Below, in pieces: positions 33,766 to 45,680 of a stretch of DNA of 64,000 nucleotides (its first letter is position 1; every line of letters starts with the position of its first letter). The position numbers and the translations under genes were made by a program. The notes under the pieces were generated by a model, which worked only from the letters and a program-made list of their open reading frames with translations, was not told where the DNA came from and did not search any database. The stretch lies in assembly GCA_947623455.1 (NCBI GenBank), contig OX392527.1:34712201-34776200 (forward strand), in the 5' to 3' direction. This DNA comes from Mimachlamys varia (Eukaryota > Mollusca > Bivalvia > Pectinida > Pectinidae).

Positions 33766-36700
33766 ATGGAATTCATTCGACTGGATTCTCCTGATGCCAA
33801 AGAGATCCTGCGAGAAGCTCAGCGAACAAACCTGATAGAAAAAGACACAGAGAGGATATTTCATACAATTTCTATGTGTCTTGTCCGCAACAATGAACTC
33901 GCCAGACGGTATGAGAGACGAAGGAAAAGTCTAAAAGATCAGGTAGCTACCAATATTTAGATGAACTTATAATAATGTAAAATATGGAATTTATTAAATG
34001 AGTTCAATAATTTAATACGACTTTTACAAATTCCGTTTTGCACTGACACAAGTTTAAGATTCTATTTTTCACATATCTTATATTCATGACATGAGAAAAT
34101 ACGGCTCTCAAATTCATTTCTTGATAAGAAAAGCAAATTTCTTATTTGACGGTACGGCCTTTAGTCAAGGATTTAAAGACGTCACATCCATGGTTGAGAA
34201 TAGAATGGTTGGACACTTGGCCATGATACGAAATAATGCTTGTAGTTACGTTTCGATAATGAAATATTGTTTTTAACGTTCTATCAAAAGTTTTCATTAA
34301 ATCAAATCACAACCTCCAGAATTTAAGTGTGCCTTCCTGATTTCTGATATTGATGTGGCATTAGCTGATGTCCATTTAATCTTTGACGAATGTGCCAAAG
34401 CTTGGATAAAGAGTGTGTTGAAATTGATCTTATTGTTAAACGTTCTTTTGAGATAATTTGTGAGTGTTGCTGTTAATAGTTAACATTATGATAGTATTCA
34501 TTTATATTCATGAAACTGATCCGTTGAAATATGTATTAAACTCAAGATATTGGAAAACCATGCTCATTGAATAATTACACTAATTTCTATTGTTTTCTTA
34601 TGGTGACATGTTCTATCAGTAAGCATTTACAAATGACCACAATTCATGAGTGTATCATCTGAAAATTACATCCTATTGTCATATAACATGTTTGTATTAA
34701 TACATGCTAAGTTACGATATATTTATCAAAACAGATGATTCATTATGGTTTTCATCTATCATTATAGATTAAACCTAGCTTTTAATCTAAATTAGGAATT
34801 AACCATCACAAGGAATTGACATATATATTATTTACACGGCGGGTGTCGTCGATGAAGCAGAAACGCTTACTCTTCCGAAACCTCTGGTCTTATGTCCATG
34901 TACTTTTCTTTTCAACCTTTCTGTTTTTCATATTTTGCCCCTTGTTTACGTTTTTGAGTTCGGATTTAGGTTTTGTTGACGCGTCCATATTCTCTAGTAT
35001 TTATCATATTTTGTTATATTTTCCAGGGAAGGAAACCAAAGGAACTGGAAGACAGATTGTTGTTTGCTGAAGAGACTTGGCAGGGGATTCAGAAAATTTG
35101 CAAGTCGGGACCATATTGTGAACAAACAAGAAATGTCCTTGGTGACAGTCAGTTCGGTCTACATCTGAACAGAAACTTTGACGTACTTTTGAGATACACA
35201 GCCTGTACAAAGACAGAGGGAATCAAATTCTTTCTTGTCTTTAAGGTAAATAACAAAGATCGTTGGTTACTATATACGTAGTACAAATGTGCCGTTACAG
35301 TGCGAGTGTTTGTTTTTTACATTTCTTAAAGATCGTAGGTTGTAGACAATGCTGGTGGACTTTAAAGTTCCAGAGGTTTGCCGTAACTTGCATGTCACGT
35401 TTTGATTGTAATTCAAATAGTGGCACGGTTCAGAATATACACATATACATTGCAGTCTTTTGAAATTATTCAATATTGGTAAATTACGAAATTCCTTGAA
35501 TCATAAGTCTAGTGCACCTCCCTATCTAGATTTTGACATTTCTTTCCGCCGGTTTTGTTTCCTCAGCCACTTCCTATGTTTCACTTTTAGGCCCTTGCTT
35601 AGCATTACTGACGAGTTCAAGAAGGACGAAACAGCTGTATGGTGCAGTGTAATTCTTTATTTGGTTAGACTGTTCCATATGCTATATTATAAAGGGTTTT
35701 TTTCTAACGAGTGTCTTTTGTACACTCCTTTGCTATAATCAGTGTGTTCTTTTTAATATAAGTAACGATCTGCTATTTGAGATACATCGTCCATCAATGA
35801 AAATTCAACTGGTACCAAATCTGTAAATATTTTGTTTTTATTTACCAAGGCTATGTTTGGAAAAGTGAAATCTGTCATACCGAACCTGACAAATGACCAG
35901 TGCACCATGGAACCAACACCCAATTATGATGCACATATCTCTTTGGTCAAACCGGATCCGGAAATGGGAATTTGTGATGCGCAAGATCACAACTTAGTAA
36001 GTCTTATCACAAAAATGTAATACGATAGTTATATGTAAAGATAAAGCATATTGAGATGAGGCACGCATGAATTGCACCCACTTATAACTGTTTTCTGATA
36101 GAAAATTTAACCGTAATTAGTAGTCCAGTATGTGGTTTAACATGGCTGAAATAGTAGTTGTTTCAATTTATTCTATTGATTGGAGACATATAAGTAGCCT
36201 AATTCAAATAAATAAAAGAGGTCTAAAACATGTTATAACGTGTAGCTTAATCAAACAAGAAAATATCAAATACCTGATGGCTTTATCCGTTTCGAAACAA
36301 TCATTTTAAAAAGTAATTTTTTTTCCTAAATATATTTATAGATATTATTTTATAATGTTGATATATTTTTTCAGGCATACCTGTATGAATATGATGAGGA
36401 AACAACACTGCCAAGTATGTCGCCATCTCAGATACTACCCTTTGCAGTTATAAGCCTTGAACGAACAGGACAGAAAATCATTGGACCTCTTCGTACTCCG
36501 TGGCAAAAGCAGCGGAAAAAGAGACAGGCTTCATTGAATTCAACATTTAAACAACAAATAAGCGAGGAAGCACATACTCCAACTGTTTCAAATTTAGAAA
36601 TATCGTACAAGGCAGATTTGGCATCGGTTTCACTCGGGGGAAACGTTTTAGAGTCCTCCACTGAAAACATTGGTACTTGTGTTGTAAAAGACACGAGATC

Positions 36701-39700
36701 GAGTTCTCTTGATGACGCACATACCTTGGTACAATGCCAAACTCCAAGGCAAAAGTCATCACGCGGCTCCGCCCGGCGATCAACAAGGACATTGCGCAGT
36801 GCAAGGTCAAAATCGTTAGGGCAAGATGAAATGAATAAAACTGAATCATTGATAAACATAGAAACTTCACAGCAAGACTACGAGGAGGAGGCAGATTTAC
36901 AATACACAGAGTATTTGTGGGATCCACTTCTTGAACCAAGGTCTTCGGATGACACAAATGTGTATATGGAAACTGATAAGTCGCCCCAAAATCGGAATTG
37001 TACTTTACAAAATACAGAATCCACGTCAGAGAAATCTCTGATACTTCAACGATTAAAAGAAATAGAAAAAGAAATTCACTCGAAGAAAAGAAAACTGAAG
37101 GAACTGAGGCAAAGTCGAAGTTCTGGAAAATCAGAAGAATCAATAACATCCGAGGAGGACGTAGTACTGGATGATATCGTTACTGACGACACCGTCTTTT
37201 CCCCTAAAAGAGTGGAGCTAGTTGAGGACAGTGACCAACCACTTGATCTGAGTACAACAAGCACAATTCCATATAACATCAAAATTAAGGAAGAAAAACA
37301 CTGCAGTGTGTTCGAGAATAACAGTCAACGAAGTGAAGTTGTCGATGCAAATCATGAACAAACGGTGAATGTGCAGCCACACACGTCAAAACGTGGTATT
37401 GTCACAGACGCGTCAGGGGGTGATGGCAACAAAGTAAAACAGGAAACCCAGGTCGATGTAAATATTGGTAATTTTGAACCCAACCGCGACACCCCTACAC
37501 CAACGATGGACGAACCACAAGACATATGTTGGATGGATACTACTGAAACCAAAGTAGTGTCAATAGGTTCCCCGAATCAATGTTATAACAAAAGAAAGGA
37601 TATTACTAAGATATCTAAGGAGGGGGAAAACAATGATACGGGAGTAAATGTCTACATAAAGAATAAGAGTTCAGTGCCCGAAATTCGCCCAAATACTGAT
37701 GACAGTACAGGCAGGTGTCGAACAGAGGGCAGCATACTAATAAAGGCCTCATCAAAGAAATGTTCAAGCTTCTATGAAAGTTATATAAAGAAAAAGAAGC
37801 AAACTATGGGTGGTCATTTCAAACTTGATGATAAAGCAGACTTATCCACGGATGCTTCCCATGATCCTACATGCTTAAATGATGCGACATTTTCGCGTCT
37901 AACAGATAATCAAAGCACTGACAGGAAACCTTTGTCAGTTGCAAAACACCGCATGTCCGAAACGATTGATCAACAAACTATTGAGAACGGAAAACAAGCA
38001 AGCAATTCTTCTAAGTCTCCACAGTCAGGGTCGCCAAGTTTCCACAATATTAACGGCAGGGCTTTCAATCCAAGAGATCCCAGAATCAAAAAGCGAACAT
38101 CACAGGATACTGAATCCAAGAATGGCAGCATATCGTCTCCACAAACAAACGAAAAAGAAAAAACACCAACAAAACGTGCAGATGAGGAATGTATTGCCAA
38201 AGAAAATCAAACGACTAAAACCGATAGCAAAGGTCCAACCAAACTTGTGTCGGGATATTCTGAAAGAGTAAATTGCTCTAAAATACAACACGAGTCCGAC
38301 AGTGACGAGGATCATTCAATACTTGCGTGCTCAACATGTGATAATTGTAGCTCTTCATCGTGTGACGAAGACTCAAAACCAGTATTGAATGAAATGCGAG
38401 TTGAAACGACGTCCAAAAGTATTCAATCGCCTTCAAGCAAGCAGGTAGATGATATCATTTTCTCAGTTAATGTCTCAAAGGCTCAAGAAACACATTTACC
38501 GTCTGAGGTTGAAAAAACATTGCAGGACCTCGGTGATGCCATCAAAGTGATACAGAAAAAGGTTGTGGAATCTGATGACAACAGGAGTTCATCAGGCATG
38601 AATTCTCAGACGGAGGAGGAAATGGAAGTTGACACAACTACTGAGCATAATCAGCAGGCAATATCTATCATTGTAACCGACCGTGCGGTTCGTCAAACGA
38701 ATGATACTCCAGTCATTAAAACACCTACAGTGATAGAGGTCAATTGTGGCAATTTACACGAAGATGTTTTGGAAAACAGAAAAGTTCATGAAATAGACCA
38801 GTGTGTTGCAAATTTACAAAATGGAAAGGAAAGCGGTTCAAATATTGACGCGAATGAAACGGGAATGACAACCGAGAAAATGGTCGAAACAAATCTAAAG
38901 TCTGAGGGATCTACAGAAAATGGATCGATTGCAGCATCACCAAGCAGTATCGATGGGTCCGAGAATTTGCTTCGTGATGATTTCAAACCAAGAAACGAAG
39001 GGTTTTCATCTTATTTGCCAGACTTAGGTCGCATGTCTAGCTTTCAGACGGTTTCAAAATCCCTTTTCAATGATGTTGTTGCTCTTAACAAATGCAACCT
39101 GACAACAGAACCCCAATCTGAAGCAATTGTAATGAAAAAAGAATCTACGGATGAGAATCTAACGCAAATCGATGAAACGGTTAAAAACACCGTTCGGAAA
39201 GTACTTATCACAAACACCGAACAGGAAAGCAAGATAACAGGAAATACCACATCAACAGACTGGATTTTGAGTCAAGAAATCGACAAAACGCTGACTGAAA
39301 TAAAAAAGGAATCCTGTACCTTATATCAGTCGCATTCCATTGTTAAAGATTGCAGACTTCCAGGAAAGGAAGCTGAAAATAGTACTCATGAATCTAAAAG
39401 ATCAGCTTCTCAACAAAGACAAAGTTGTGACAGAAATAGGAGTCGGAGCAAAAGCGTAACTGGTTCTGTGACCTCTGATTCTCATAGGAAGCCGAGTCAT
39501 CGTCCACGCGAGGTTTCGCCAATTCGAGATCCAGCGTTCGTCCCATTTCATGAGAGGGGCAAAATTAAAGGTTGTTTTAAACAAAAGCAATTTGGGCTGA
39601 AATGGGTTGACAGAAGGCGATCACCAAGTGGTTTTAGAGTTCGTGCTATTCAGAAAGCTAAACTAACATTATATAAAAACTTTTCTTCTGTAAAAAAGCA

Positions 39701-40946
39701 GATCGCTAACACGCCGGTTGTGAAGACCGAAAAAGTTGTAAAAACCGAAAAGAAAGATTTTGATGACGCAGACCGTCCCGTATGGAAACCAAAATATTTC
39801 AGCGATTCTTATAGAAAACCTTATTTTAATAATCACAACAGAAGGTTTCCTGACTCCAGGTTCCACGAAAATAAAATATCCTCTTGGAAAGAAAGACGAG
39901 GAGGCAAGCCTTGGCATAAATCCGGGACAACACATCCTAACAATTTGATCATAGATAGACATGGTATGATCATTTCCCTAGATACGCCAAGCAATCGACG
40001 GCCTCACTCACGATTTCGAAACGATTCCATATTTGATAAAAGAACGCGGAGTGAATCGGTTTTTAACAAACACCAAAAAACAAGAAAGAGCTCATCAGAA
40101 CAGAGAGGAAGCACTACTCGAACTGATCCTCCTAGCACAGAGACTACGTTATCAAAAGCCATGACGTCTCTATTAAAGAGAGTCTTGTTTGATGGACAAA
40201 GAAATGACGGCAGTACTGAAGGCAAAATGGCTGACATGATATTCGAAATGGTGAAGAAGAAGGTTACAGCAAATGACAGTGATCAATCCTCTAAACTTGG
40301 CAATGACAACGTACACCGCGACGACGAGACACGAGGCTTTCCTGGTCTGCCTGCCGATCTTCCTCCGGAACTCCTCTCGGCTGTTCGACCTGACCATTCG
40401 AGAGACCGGTCGACAAGCCGGGACAGACACTCAAACGACTGGGAACGTAGAGAGGTTTATATTGATAGAAAAGTATCTACTAGTTGCGATGACCGGAAAT
40501 TTTTTGAACATAGGCGTGGGTCTAGCCAAAGCAGCGATTCAAGGGGAGATCATGGAGATCGATACCAAAACAGGACCGAACACAGATTCGATAGGCACGA
40601 CAGGAATGACAATACGCATCATTTTGGAGCCCCGCGCGGCAGAGGAAGGGGGAGGGGTCGTGGAAGATGGAATTGGGTAAGGGGCAGTTTCAACAAACCA
40701 TTTATCCGAAACAATTTCAATAATTATAGTGAAAGGCGACCTTATCATAAAGATTCAGACAAGTACCAGACGAGACCATTCAGTTTCAATTCATCACGTG
40801 TTAAGACTGGAAGTGATTTTTCTTCTAGAAGAGGTTTCAATTCAAATTACCACAACAAACCCTATGACAGAAAGTTTGACGACTACTCCAGCGATAGGAA
40901 ATCTCGTCACAGAGACAGTAACCGGCACAGAGACAGCAGGGATTAG
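33766..40946 (+). CDS. TASOR/TEX15-like protein with DUF3715 (pseudo-PARP) domain, four exons
   Basis: Coding exons 33766-33942, 35027-35245, 35850-35996 and 36375-40946, all phase 0 with GT/AG borders, give 1,704 residues. A 3' splice site at 33760 implies an untranslated first exon or a little more N-terminus upstream. The first about 230 residues read as one DUF3715 domain: a helix ending in NNELARRYERRRKSLKDQGRK, then LGDSQFGLHLNRNFDVLL, FFLVFKAMFGKVKS, EPTPNYDAHIS, and finally AYLYEYDEE with ILPFAVISLER. In human TASOR this fold is a catalytically dead PARP-like domain of the HUSH silencing complex; TEX15 and TASOR2 share the domain, so orthology is open. The rest is disordered, with a PLDLS motif (about 470-474), a coiled-coil-like stretch (about 400-430) and an RG/RS-rich tail. 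Expected role: nuclear, transcriptional or transposon silencing (inference). Confidence 0.85.
34020..35026. other. Intron 1 of the TASOR-like gene, with a reverse R1 copy
   Basis: Intron of about 1.1 kb. 34.84-35.0 kb is a reverse R1 copy (GGGTGTCGTCGATGAAGCAG, TTTTGAGTTCGGAT) that ends just before the polypyrimidine tract and AG of exon 2. Confidence 0.7.
35560..35700 (+). repeat. Family E repeat piece in intron 2 of the TASOR-like gene
   Basis: Words CTTAGCATTACTGACGAG and GAAGGACGAAACAGCTGTAT match the copies at 18.2, 26.95 and 27.26 kb. Confidence 0.65.
36375..40946 (+). CDS. Giant last exon of the TASOR-like gene
   Basis: 4,572 nt open from the AG at 36374 to TAG at 40944-40946. The first 35 or so codons complete the DUF3715 domain (AYLYEYDEE, LPFAVISLER). 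The rest is Ser/Thr/Lys/Glu-rich and predicted disordered. Visible short motifs: LILQRLKEIEKEIHSKKRK (helical, about 37.04-37.10 kb); PLDLS at 37239-37253, the CtBP-binding PxDLS consensus; several psi-K-x-E SUMO-type sites (IKEE, VKQE, VKTE twice near 39.72 kb); NPRDPRIKKR near 38.07 kb; an RS-like stretch near 39.43 kb; and RGRGRGRGRW near 40.65 kb, followed by an Arg/Asn/Tyr-rich end. Long fused last exons are also typical of vertebrate TASOR and TEX15 genes. No frameshift is seen. Confidence 0.85.
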   Translation, partial: AYLYEYDEETTLPSMSPSQILPFAVISLERTGQKIIGPLRTPWQKQRKKRQASLNSTFKQQISEEAHTPTVSNLEISYKADLASVSLGGNVLESSTENIGTCVVKDTRSSSLDDAHTLVQCQTPRQKSSRGSARRSTRTLRSARSKSLGQDEMNKTESLINIETSQQDYEEEADLQYTEYLWDPLLEPRSSDDTNVYMETDKSPQNRNCTLQNTESTSEKSLILQRLKEIEKEIHSKKRKLKELRQSRSSGKSEESITSEEDVVLDDIVTDDTVFSPKRVELVEDSDQPLDLSTTSTIPYNIKIKEEKHCSVFENNSQRSEVVDANHEQTVNVQPHTSKRGIVTDASGGDGNKVKQETQVDVNIGNFEPNRDTPTPTMDEPQDICWMDTTETKVVSIGSPNQCYNKRKDITKISKEGENNDTGVNVYIKNKSSVPEIRPNTDDSTGRCRTEGSILIKASSKKCSSFYESYIKKKKQTMGGHFKLDDKADLSTDASHDPTCLNDATFSRLTDNQSTDRKPLSVAKHRMSETIDQQTIENGKQASNSSKSPQSGSPSFHNINGRAFNPRDPRIKKRTSQDTESKNGSISSPQTNEKEKTPTKRADEECIAKENQTTKTDSKGPTKLVSGYSERVNCSKIQHESDSDEDHSILACSTCDNCSSSSCDEDSKPVLNEMRVETTSKSIQSPSSKQVDDIIFSVNVSKAQETHLPSEVEKTLQDLGDAIKVIQKKVVESDDNRSSSGMNSQTEEEMEVDTTTEHNQQAISIIVTDRAVRQTNDTPVIKTPTVIEVNCGNLHEDVLENRKVHEIDQCVANLQNGKESGSNIDANETGMTTEKMVETNLKSEGSTENGSIAASPSSIDGSENLLRDDFKPRNEGFSSYLPDLGRMSSFQTVSKSLFNDVVALNKCNLTTEPQSEAIVMKKESTDENLTQIDETVKNTVRKVLITNTEQESKITGNTTSTDWILSQEIDKTLTEIKKESCTLYQSHSIVKDCRLPGKEAENSTHESKRSASQQRQSCDRNRSRSKSVTGSVTSDSHRKPSHRPREVSPIRDPAFVPFHERGKIKGCFKQKQFGLKWVDRRRSPSGFRVRAIQKAKLTLYKNFSSVKKQIANTPVVKTEKVVKTEKKDFDDADRPVWKPKYFSDSYRKPYFNNHNRRFPDSRFHENKISSWKERRGGKPWHKSGTTHPNNLIIDRHGMIISLDTPSNRRPHSRFRNDSIFDKRTRSESVFNKHQKTRKSSSEQRGSTTRTDPPSTETTLSKAMTSLLKRVLFDGQRNDGSTEGKMADMIFEMVKKKVTANDSDQSSKLGNDNVHRDDETRGFPGLPADLPPELLSAVRPDHSRDRSTSRDRHSNDWERREVYIDRKVSTSCDDRKFFEHRRGSSQSSDSRGDHGDRYQNRTEHRFDRHDRNDNTHHFGAPRGRGRGRGRGRWNWVRGSFNKPFIRNNFNNYSERRPYHKDSDKYQTRPFSFNSSRVKTGSDFSSRRGFNSNYHNKPYDRKFDDYSSDRKSRHRDSNRHRDSRD

Positions 40947-42875
40947 AGCAATATATTTTAAATACCACTGTTACGCTGGATAAGGTCATTAATACTCCAC
41001 TTTACTAGATATTCTTCAAAATCCAAGACTCTTAATTTCCCACATGTTAATTGTCTTTTTACATTCATTTTTATTATGACTGCATGCATCTCATTTTCGC
41101 CCAGTTTAACTTCAGCCTTTTTGCTCCCGTAATTGCTAACCAATATATCATAAATTGTCATCAGATATGAAGAGCGAATGAGGATTCTACCGTCAAGGTA
41201 GAACATTCAAATGGACGTCATTTCTCCAGTGTATTCGGATATTACGGTGAATACTTGGGTCTGTTTGTTTTTGTCAGGGAAGCTTTATTCAGTGAAAATG
41301 TAAGGCATTTCATCATTCCATACTCATAATGCTTCTTGAGAGTAGATTAATACTAGTATATCAACATTGACGGGATCACTAACACCAATCTATATCACAG
41401 TGAATAACGTCTTTCACTCTCATGAAAACTGAAATCTCAGGGCAGCATACCGTCATACTTCAATATATGAATATATATGTATAAACTTTCTCAGATCGCA
41501 GGGCGCACATTCTCTGCACCCCTCGAATATGTCATTATGGCAAAAATGAAGGCACGAACTAAGCTATATGGTTGGTTTCATGTATAACTGACCAATATCT
41601 AGGCTGATACCTGTTTTTCGCCTGACTGTAAAGCTGGCAAATCCATTGGTATGCTCCTGTGCGATTCTTTTGGTGTACATCAAAGAATTAATCTAGTCTA
41701 CTTATCGTTCACAAGGAGGCACACTGGCATGCCACATCTCGAGGTAAAGTGAATATTAATGGGCTTAATACTTAATACATTAACTTTCCTCTCGCAAATG
41801 ATCGTGTTTTTTCAAATGCATAGCTCATGGTAAGCCATTATTATTACTGAACTAGATGAAATTCAAATTAGATTTTTCGTCCATTTGCTTTTCCTATATA
41901 GAGCTCTGTCGCCTTGAAAACACGTCGTTTTATTTAAAGCCAAAATTGGAGAAACATTTCATTCTTCCTACTATTTTTAGGAGGATATTATGTTGCTGCC
42001 AATAATTCGGCTTCTTGTTTTTTCGATTTTTTCATTATCTAAATGAACGGATCATTTCGACGACAAAACACCCTTCATTTATTTAAAACGTCATTCATTA
42101 AATAATAAAAGGGCACTTTATCTCGTTCTGTAACTGCGAATTCTCATTATTATTGTCCTTAAGTAGAGATCCCTATCGGTCACCATAGATTATAGCAGGG
42201 ATGACCTTGTCCGTGATACAAATGTTATGGGATGCATCGGAGTTTTTCTTTCCTACCGGTCCTGTGTTTGTATATGTATATGTAATAAAGTTTTTTCATA
42301 TAACTTTATTTATTTTACATTGCCACGTGTCGATTGCCGTATCTCTTTTGTCTCAACACGTCTATCTTATGGATTGACATTAGACGTCAAAGATAACTTT
42401 ATCACAGTAAGACAACAAGCGTGTCCTTGTTATCGTCATCAGTGTCCCACTTGAATACAAATTTATACAATATCCTCAAATAACTAGACTCCATCAGAGT
42501 CATCATGTGGCCCTTAAGTGTTTTATTTGTCGGTGAGATAAATGGACCTTCTGGGTCATGCACATAGTACATTAAACTTATAACCCTAACAAAGATACAC
42601 TTGATCACCGATAGTCACAGCCTCGCCAGATAACAGATACCACCCGATAACAAACAGTCAAAGTCAAGCTACACCAATGTTTTCCAGTATTGTAATTAAA
42701 ATCTGTCATCTTTTGTAGTTTGATAGGCCTTTATAGATTTGTAGGATTATTGGATTAACGTTAGAAATAAAAATTAATGAACTGATGTGTGTTGTATTGT
42801 GACACTGTATACTCCAGAAGTGGAAAAAAACTCGAACGACGTTATGTTATATAAATCCTGAACAACCCCTCCCCA
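40947..42875. other. 3' flank of the TASOR-like gene
   Basis: Probable 3'UTR followed by intergenic DNA. An AATAAA lies at about 42284, but nothing shows it is used. No gene is supported; ORFs under 100 codons are scattered. Confidence 0.45.
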
Positions 42876-42879
42876 AAAT

Positions 42880-43430
42880 TGTCTGGTCTATCAAAACAGA
42901 AGAGCTTCCACACAGTGCACTACCATACATCATATCAAACTGAAAGAACGTCTTCGATCTCTCATTGTGATCATTTTCTTTTCCAAGAAAGATGGATAAC
43001 GATGCAAACATCTATTTTTTGTGAAATCACAAAGGATATAGTGCGAATGATTGCCTTGCTGGGTGACAATATCTTTGTTGAAAGCGAAAGAGAGATTTTC
43101 CATCAGACTGCTGGCATTTTTATCGGAACAAACTGTTCCATGCTCTTAGCTGATACTTTTGTTTTCATACGAGGCTGAATTTGTCGATGAGCTTATCATG
43201 ACGGGTATAAAAAACCTCAAATCTTTTAAACTCACATTCAAATATAGCAACGATGTTTTCAATGTCTACACATAGATATAAGTTTGAACTTGAAATCAAC
43301 AACCTCAATCTTTACTTGAACTATGACAAACATTGACGGCTCACTAATACGCTATACGATAAACGTGACGATTTCGATTTTCCTATCGTGAACTTTTTTA
43401 TTTCTCGGTATTAAACTCTCCGCTTTTCCA
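42880..43430 (+). pseudogene. Decayed reverse transcriptase fragment, same family as at 24.4 kb
   Basis: In shifting frames: HIKLKER, FSKKDG, then a block ending GIFIGTNCSMLLADT, SYEAEFVDEL, TFKYSNDVF and LYDKRDDFDFPIVNF. The order matches a mollusc/amphioxus RT family with 'GIPMGTNCAPLLADLFLYSYE' and 'RYIDDVL' (from memory). The catalytic box here reads YSNDV instead of YIDDV, and stops interrupt it. Confidence 0.65.
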
Positions 43431-43539
43431 ATGGTCGTCGTGAAAAATGTCTGTTGCGGACGAAAACACTTACTGTACAGGGATTCGAGAGATGCAGATA
43501 GATGACGATTATGTGTAACTTTTATGTTCGTATCTTGAT

Positions 43540-43815
43540 CACGTTGAGATTGTCTAATTGTTGTGATTAAGTATGATTCCTCAGTTCTCACTTTGAGGAC
43601 GTGACATTTACTTGGATGTGACCTAGATTTACATGACGGGTGTGGGCGATGAAGCAGAGGATACGCTTCCATCACACCTATTTTATACTTTCTCGAGGTT
43701 CTTCTTGTAAGTCTTTCCTTTATGCAAAATTTGTTCTTAGTTTTATCGATTTTGAGTTCAGATGATGGCGTTGCTGACCCTTCGGTATTCTCTGTGTTTT
43801 TTAGGGTGGAGGTAG
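43540..43815 (-). repeat. Interspersed family R1 copy (reverse)
   Basis: TCTCACTTTGAGGACGTGAC, TACTTGGATGTGACC, GGCGATGAAGCAGAGGATAC and TTATCGATTTTGAGTTC are the complements of R1 words. As at 25 kb, it lies just downstream of an RT relic of the same family. Confidence 0.75.
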
Positions 43816-44009
43816 GGGTGATTCTACGTAAATATTGTAGTTACCTATCAAATTATTAAATCAATTAATCAATATACATTAACGCTGTCAATAACGTGTA
43901 TGGAATTGTCTTTTCAAGATGGCGGACGTAATACGAAGACGGTAGGCACTCGCTTCAGGCTACCAGATCAGTCATTTGTAAACACACCGGGATCGGCGAT
44001 GAACTCGGA

Positions 44010-44177
44010 AAGACGTCAACTTTCGGCAAAACTTGAAACGAAAATCTAGTCTAATAACTTACTACATTTATAGATTTAGTTAAGATTAACTGATATCAGC
44101 AATATTCAAGATGAATATGGATTTTTTTCATAATTTTTTAGAACCCCGAAAAATTCCCTGGAGTTACGTATATTGTA
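44010..44177 (-). mobile_element. MITE family A copy 4, internally deleted remnant
   Basis: Contains AACTTTCGGCAAAACTTGAA, TTAGTTAAGATTAACT, TTCAAGATGAAT and, at the far side, GGAGTTACGTATATTG. The middle of the element and both outermost ends are missing or mutated. Confidence 0.75.
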
Positions 44178-45490
44178 ACAAAGTAGGCATGTTGATATGA
44201 TATATCACGGTAGCTGTACCATCTGGAAGTATTAATTAGTCTAGATGCTGTGATTTGTTATTAAAGTAAACTAGTGGTTAATTAGGTCTCTGTCTATTAC
44301 ATCAGTTAACCGGGGCAGGGTGCTGCAGTATTGGTCAGATGATTAACACCAGCTGGAAATTAATTATTAATGCAGACGGCACTACTTTGCACATGAAGGG
44401 GGTTAGTAATTATAAGTATGAGCTAGTATTGGATAGAGTGAGTCTGTACTGGGAAACGACGATATAGAGTACCAGGACTTTGACAGTCTACACGAGAGGC
44501 TGTCAGGAGGGCTACAGGCTAGTTCTAGTAAAGATGTAGAAGACTTATAAGTTGACAATTGACTTAGCCAGACTGAGACACAACGCCGAAGTACTAACAA
44601 GTTTAATGATGTTATAATACCATGAACACGTACTTGTGATGTCGGTGTAATTTACGATCACGAATAAACTGTCTATTATCCAACATTATGTGTCGTTGCT
44701 GAATTGTGTCACAATATTGGGCCTTTTACATTAGCAGCATTGTATACAATAAGAATAACTTAACATCAAATCAGAATAGATTATATGGTAACAATAACAT
44801 GAAATAGAATACAAATGACACATTTTACAATAAAAATATCGAATAATACAAATAACAAATATATATCATTAATAAACTATATATAATAAAGCAACCTTTG
44901 AAATGTCATACTCTTGCATGATCTTCATATCGTCACCCAAACGTCAATACCACGTTTAACATTACTTTTGAGAAAATACTTATATCAATCTGTACCTTTT
45001 AAAACCTGTTGTATGATACTGAAATTTGCACTTTGAATGAATTGTGGACTGTTCTTCAAAAATAACCAAAGTGTTTATGTTTACCTTGTTTACCTGACCT
45101 AGATTTGGTGTTACGAAATTTTCCATCATTTAATTCATAGTTTTAAAGAGAAACAGTTTTCGGGTGCTTGTAACACTGATAATAACATAGAAATGTTACA
45201 TGTATCTTAAAATATTGAACGTTCAACTGATCATAAGCAAACAAGGACACTTTTTTTTTTTTTAATTTTAGCACTTAATATATAATCAGCTTTCACCTTG
45301 AATTTTCTCCCCAAAATGCATACATGGACAGATATCAGGGATTCATAGTCTGCCAGCATGGTTATTTAACCCATCGTCGTAAACCGACGATGTATCCAAC
45401 CTTGCTTTTATTTTCATAAAGCAACAACGGAATTATGAATGCTAAAAGAAAAAAACTATCCTAATTTAACAAACTTGATAGTAAATGCAG
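44178..45490. other. No supported gene
   Basis: 44.2-44.7 kb has a less AT-rich stretch with broken frames that might be an old pseudogene, but nothing is recognisable. The rest is AT-rich with simple runs. Confidence 0.35.
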
Positions 45491-45499
45491 TACAGGTAA

Positions 45500-45680
45500 T
45501 TAAGAACCTCAATTATAACCTCTAGGTTGCAAGTTCGAAACTCAAGTGGGGTAGTTGCCATATACTGACCGTAGGTCGGTGGTACTCCGGCTTTCCTCCA
45601 TCTACAAAATTTGGCACGTCCATAAAAGACCTTATCTGTTAAAAGGACGTGAAACAAAATAAACCAAACCAAAACCAACT
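45500..45680 (+). mobile_element. SINE-like fragment with bivalve-type core
   Basis: GCAAGTTCGAAACTC resembles a decayed B box. It is followed by ACTGACCGTAGGTCGGTGG, ACTCCGGCTTTCCTCC, TGGCACGTCCATAAAAGACC and AAAAGGACGTGAAAC, then an A/C-rich tail (AAACCAAACCAAAACC). From memory this order matches tRNA-derived SINEs widespread in bivalves. The 5' tRNA head is incomplete. Confidence 0.65.

Noticed and set aside
36428..40748. Many minus-strand ORFs across the giant exon
   Set aside because: Shadows of the + strand coding exon; they are fragmented and carry no domain.
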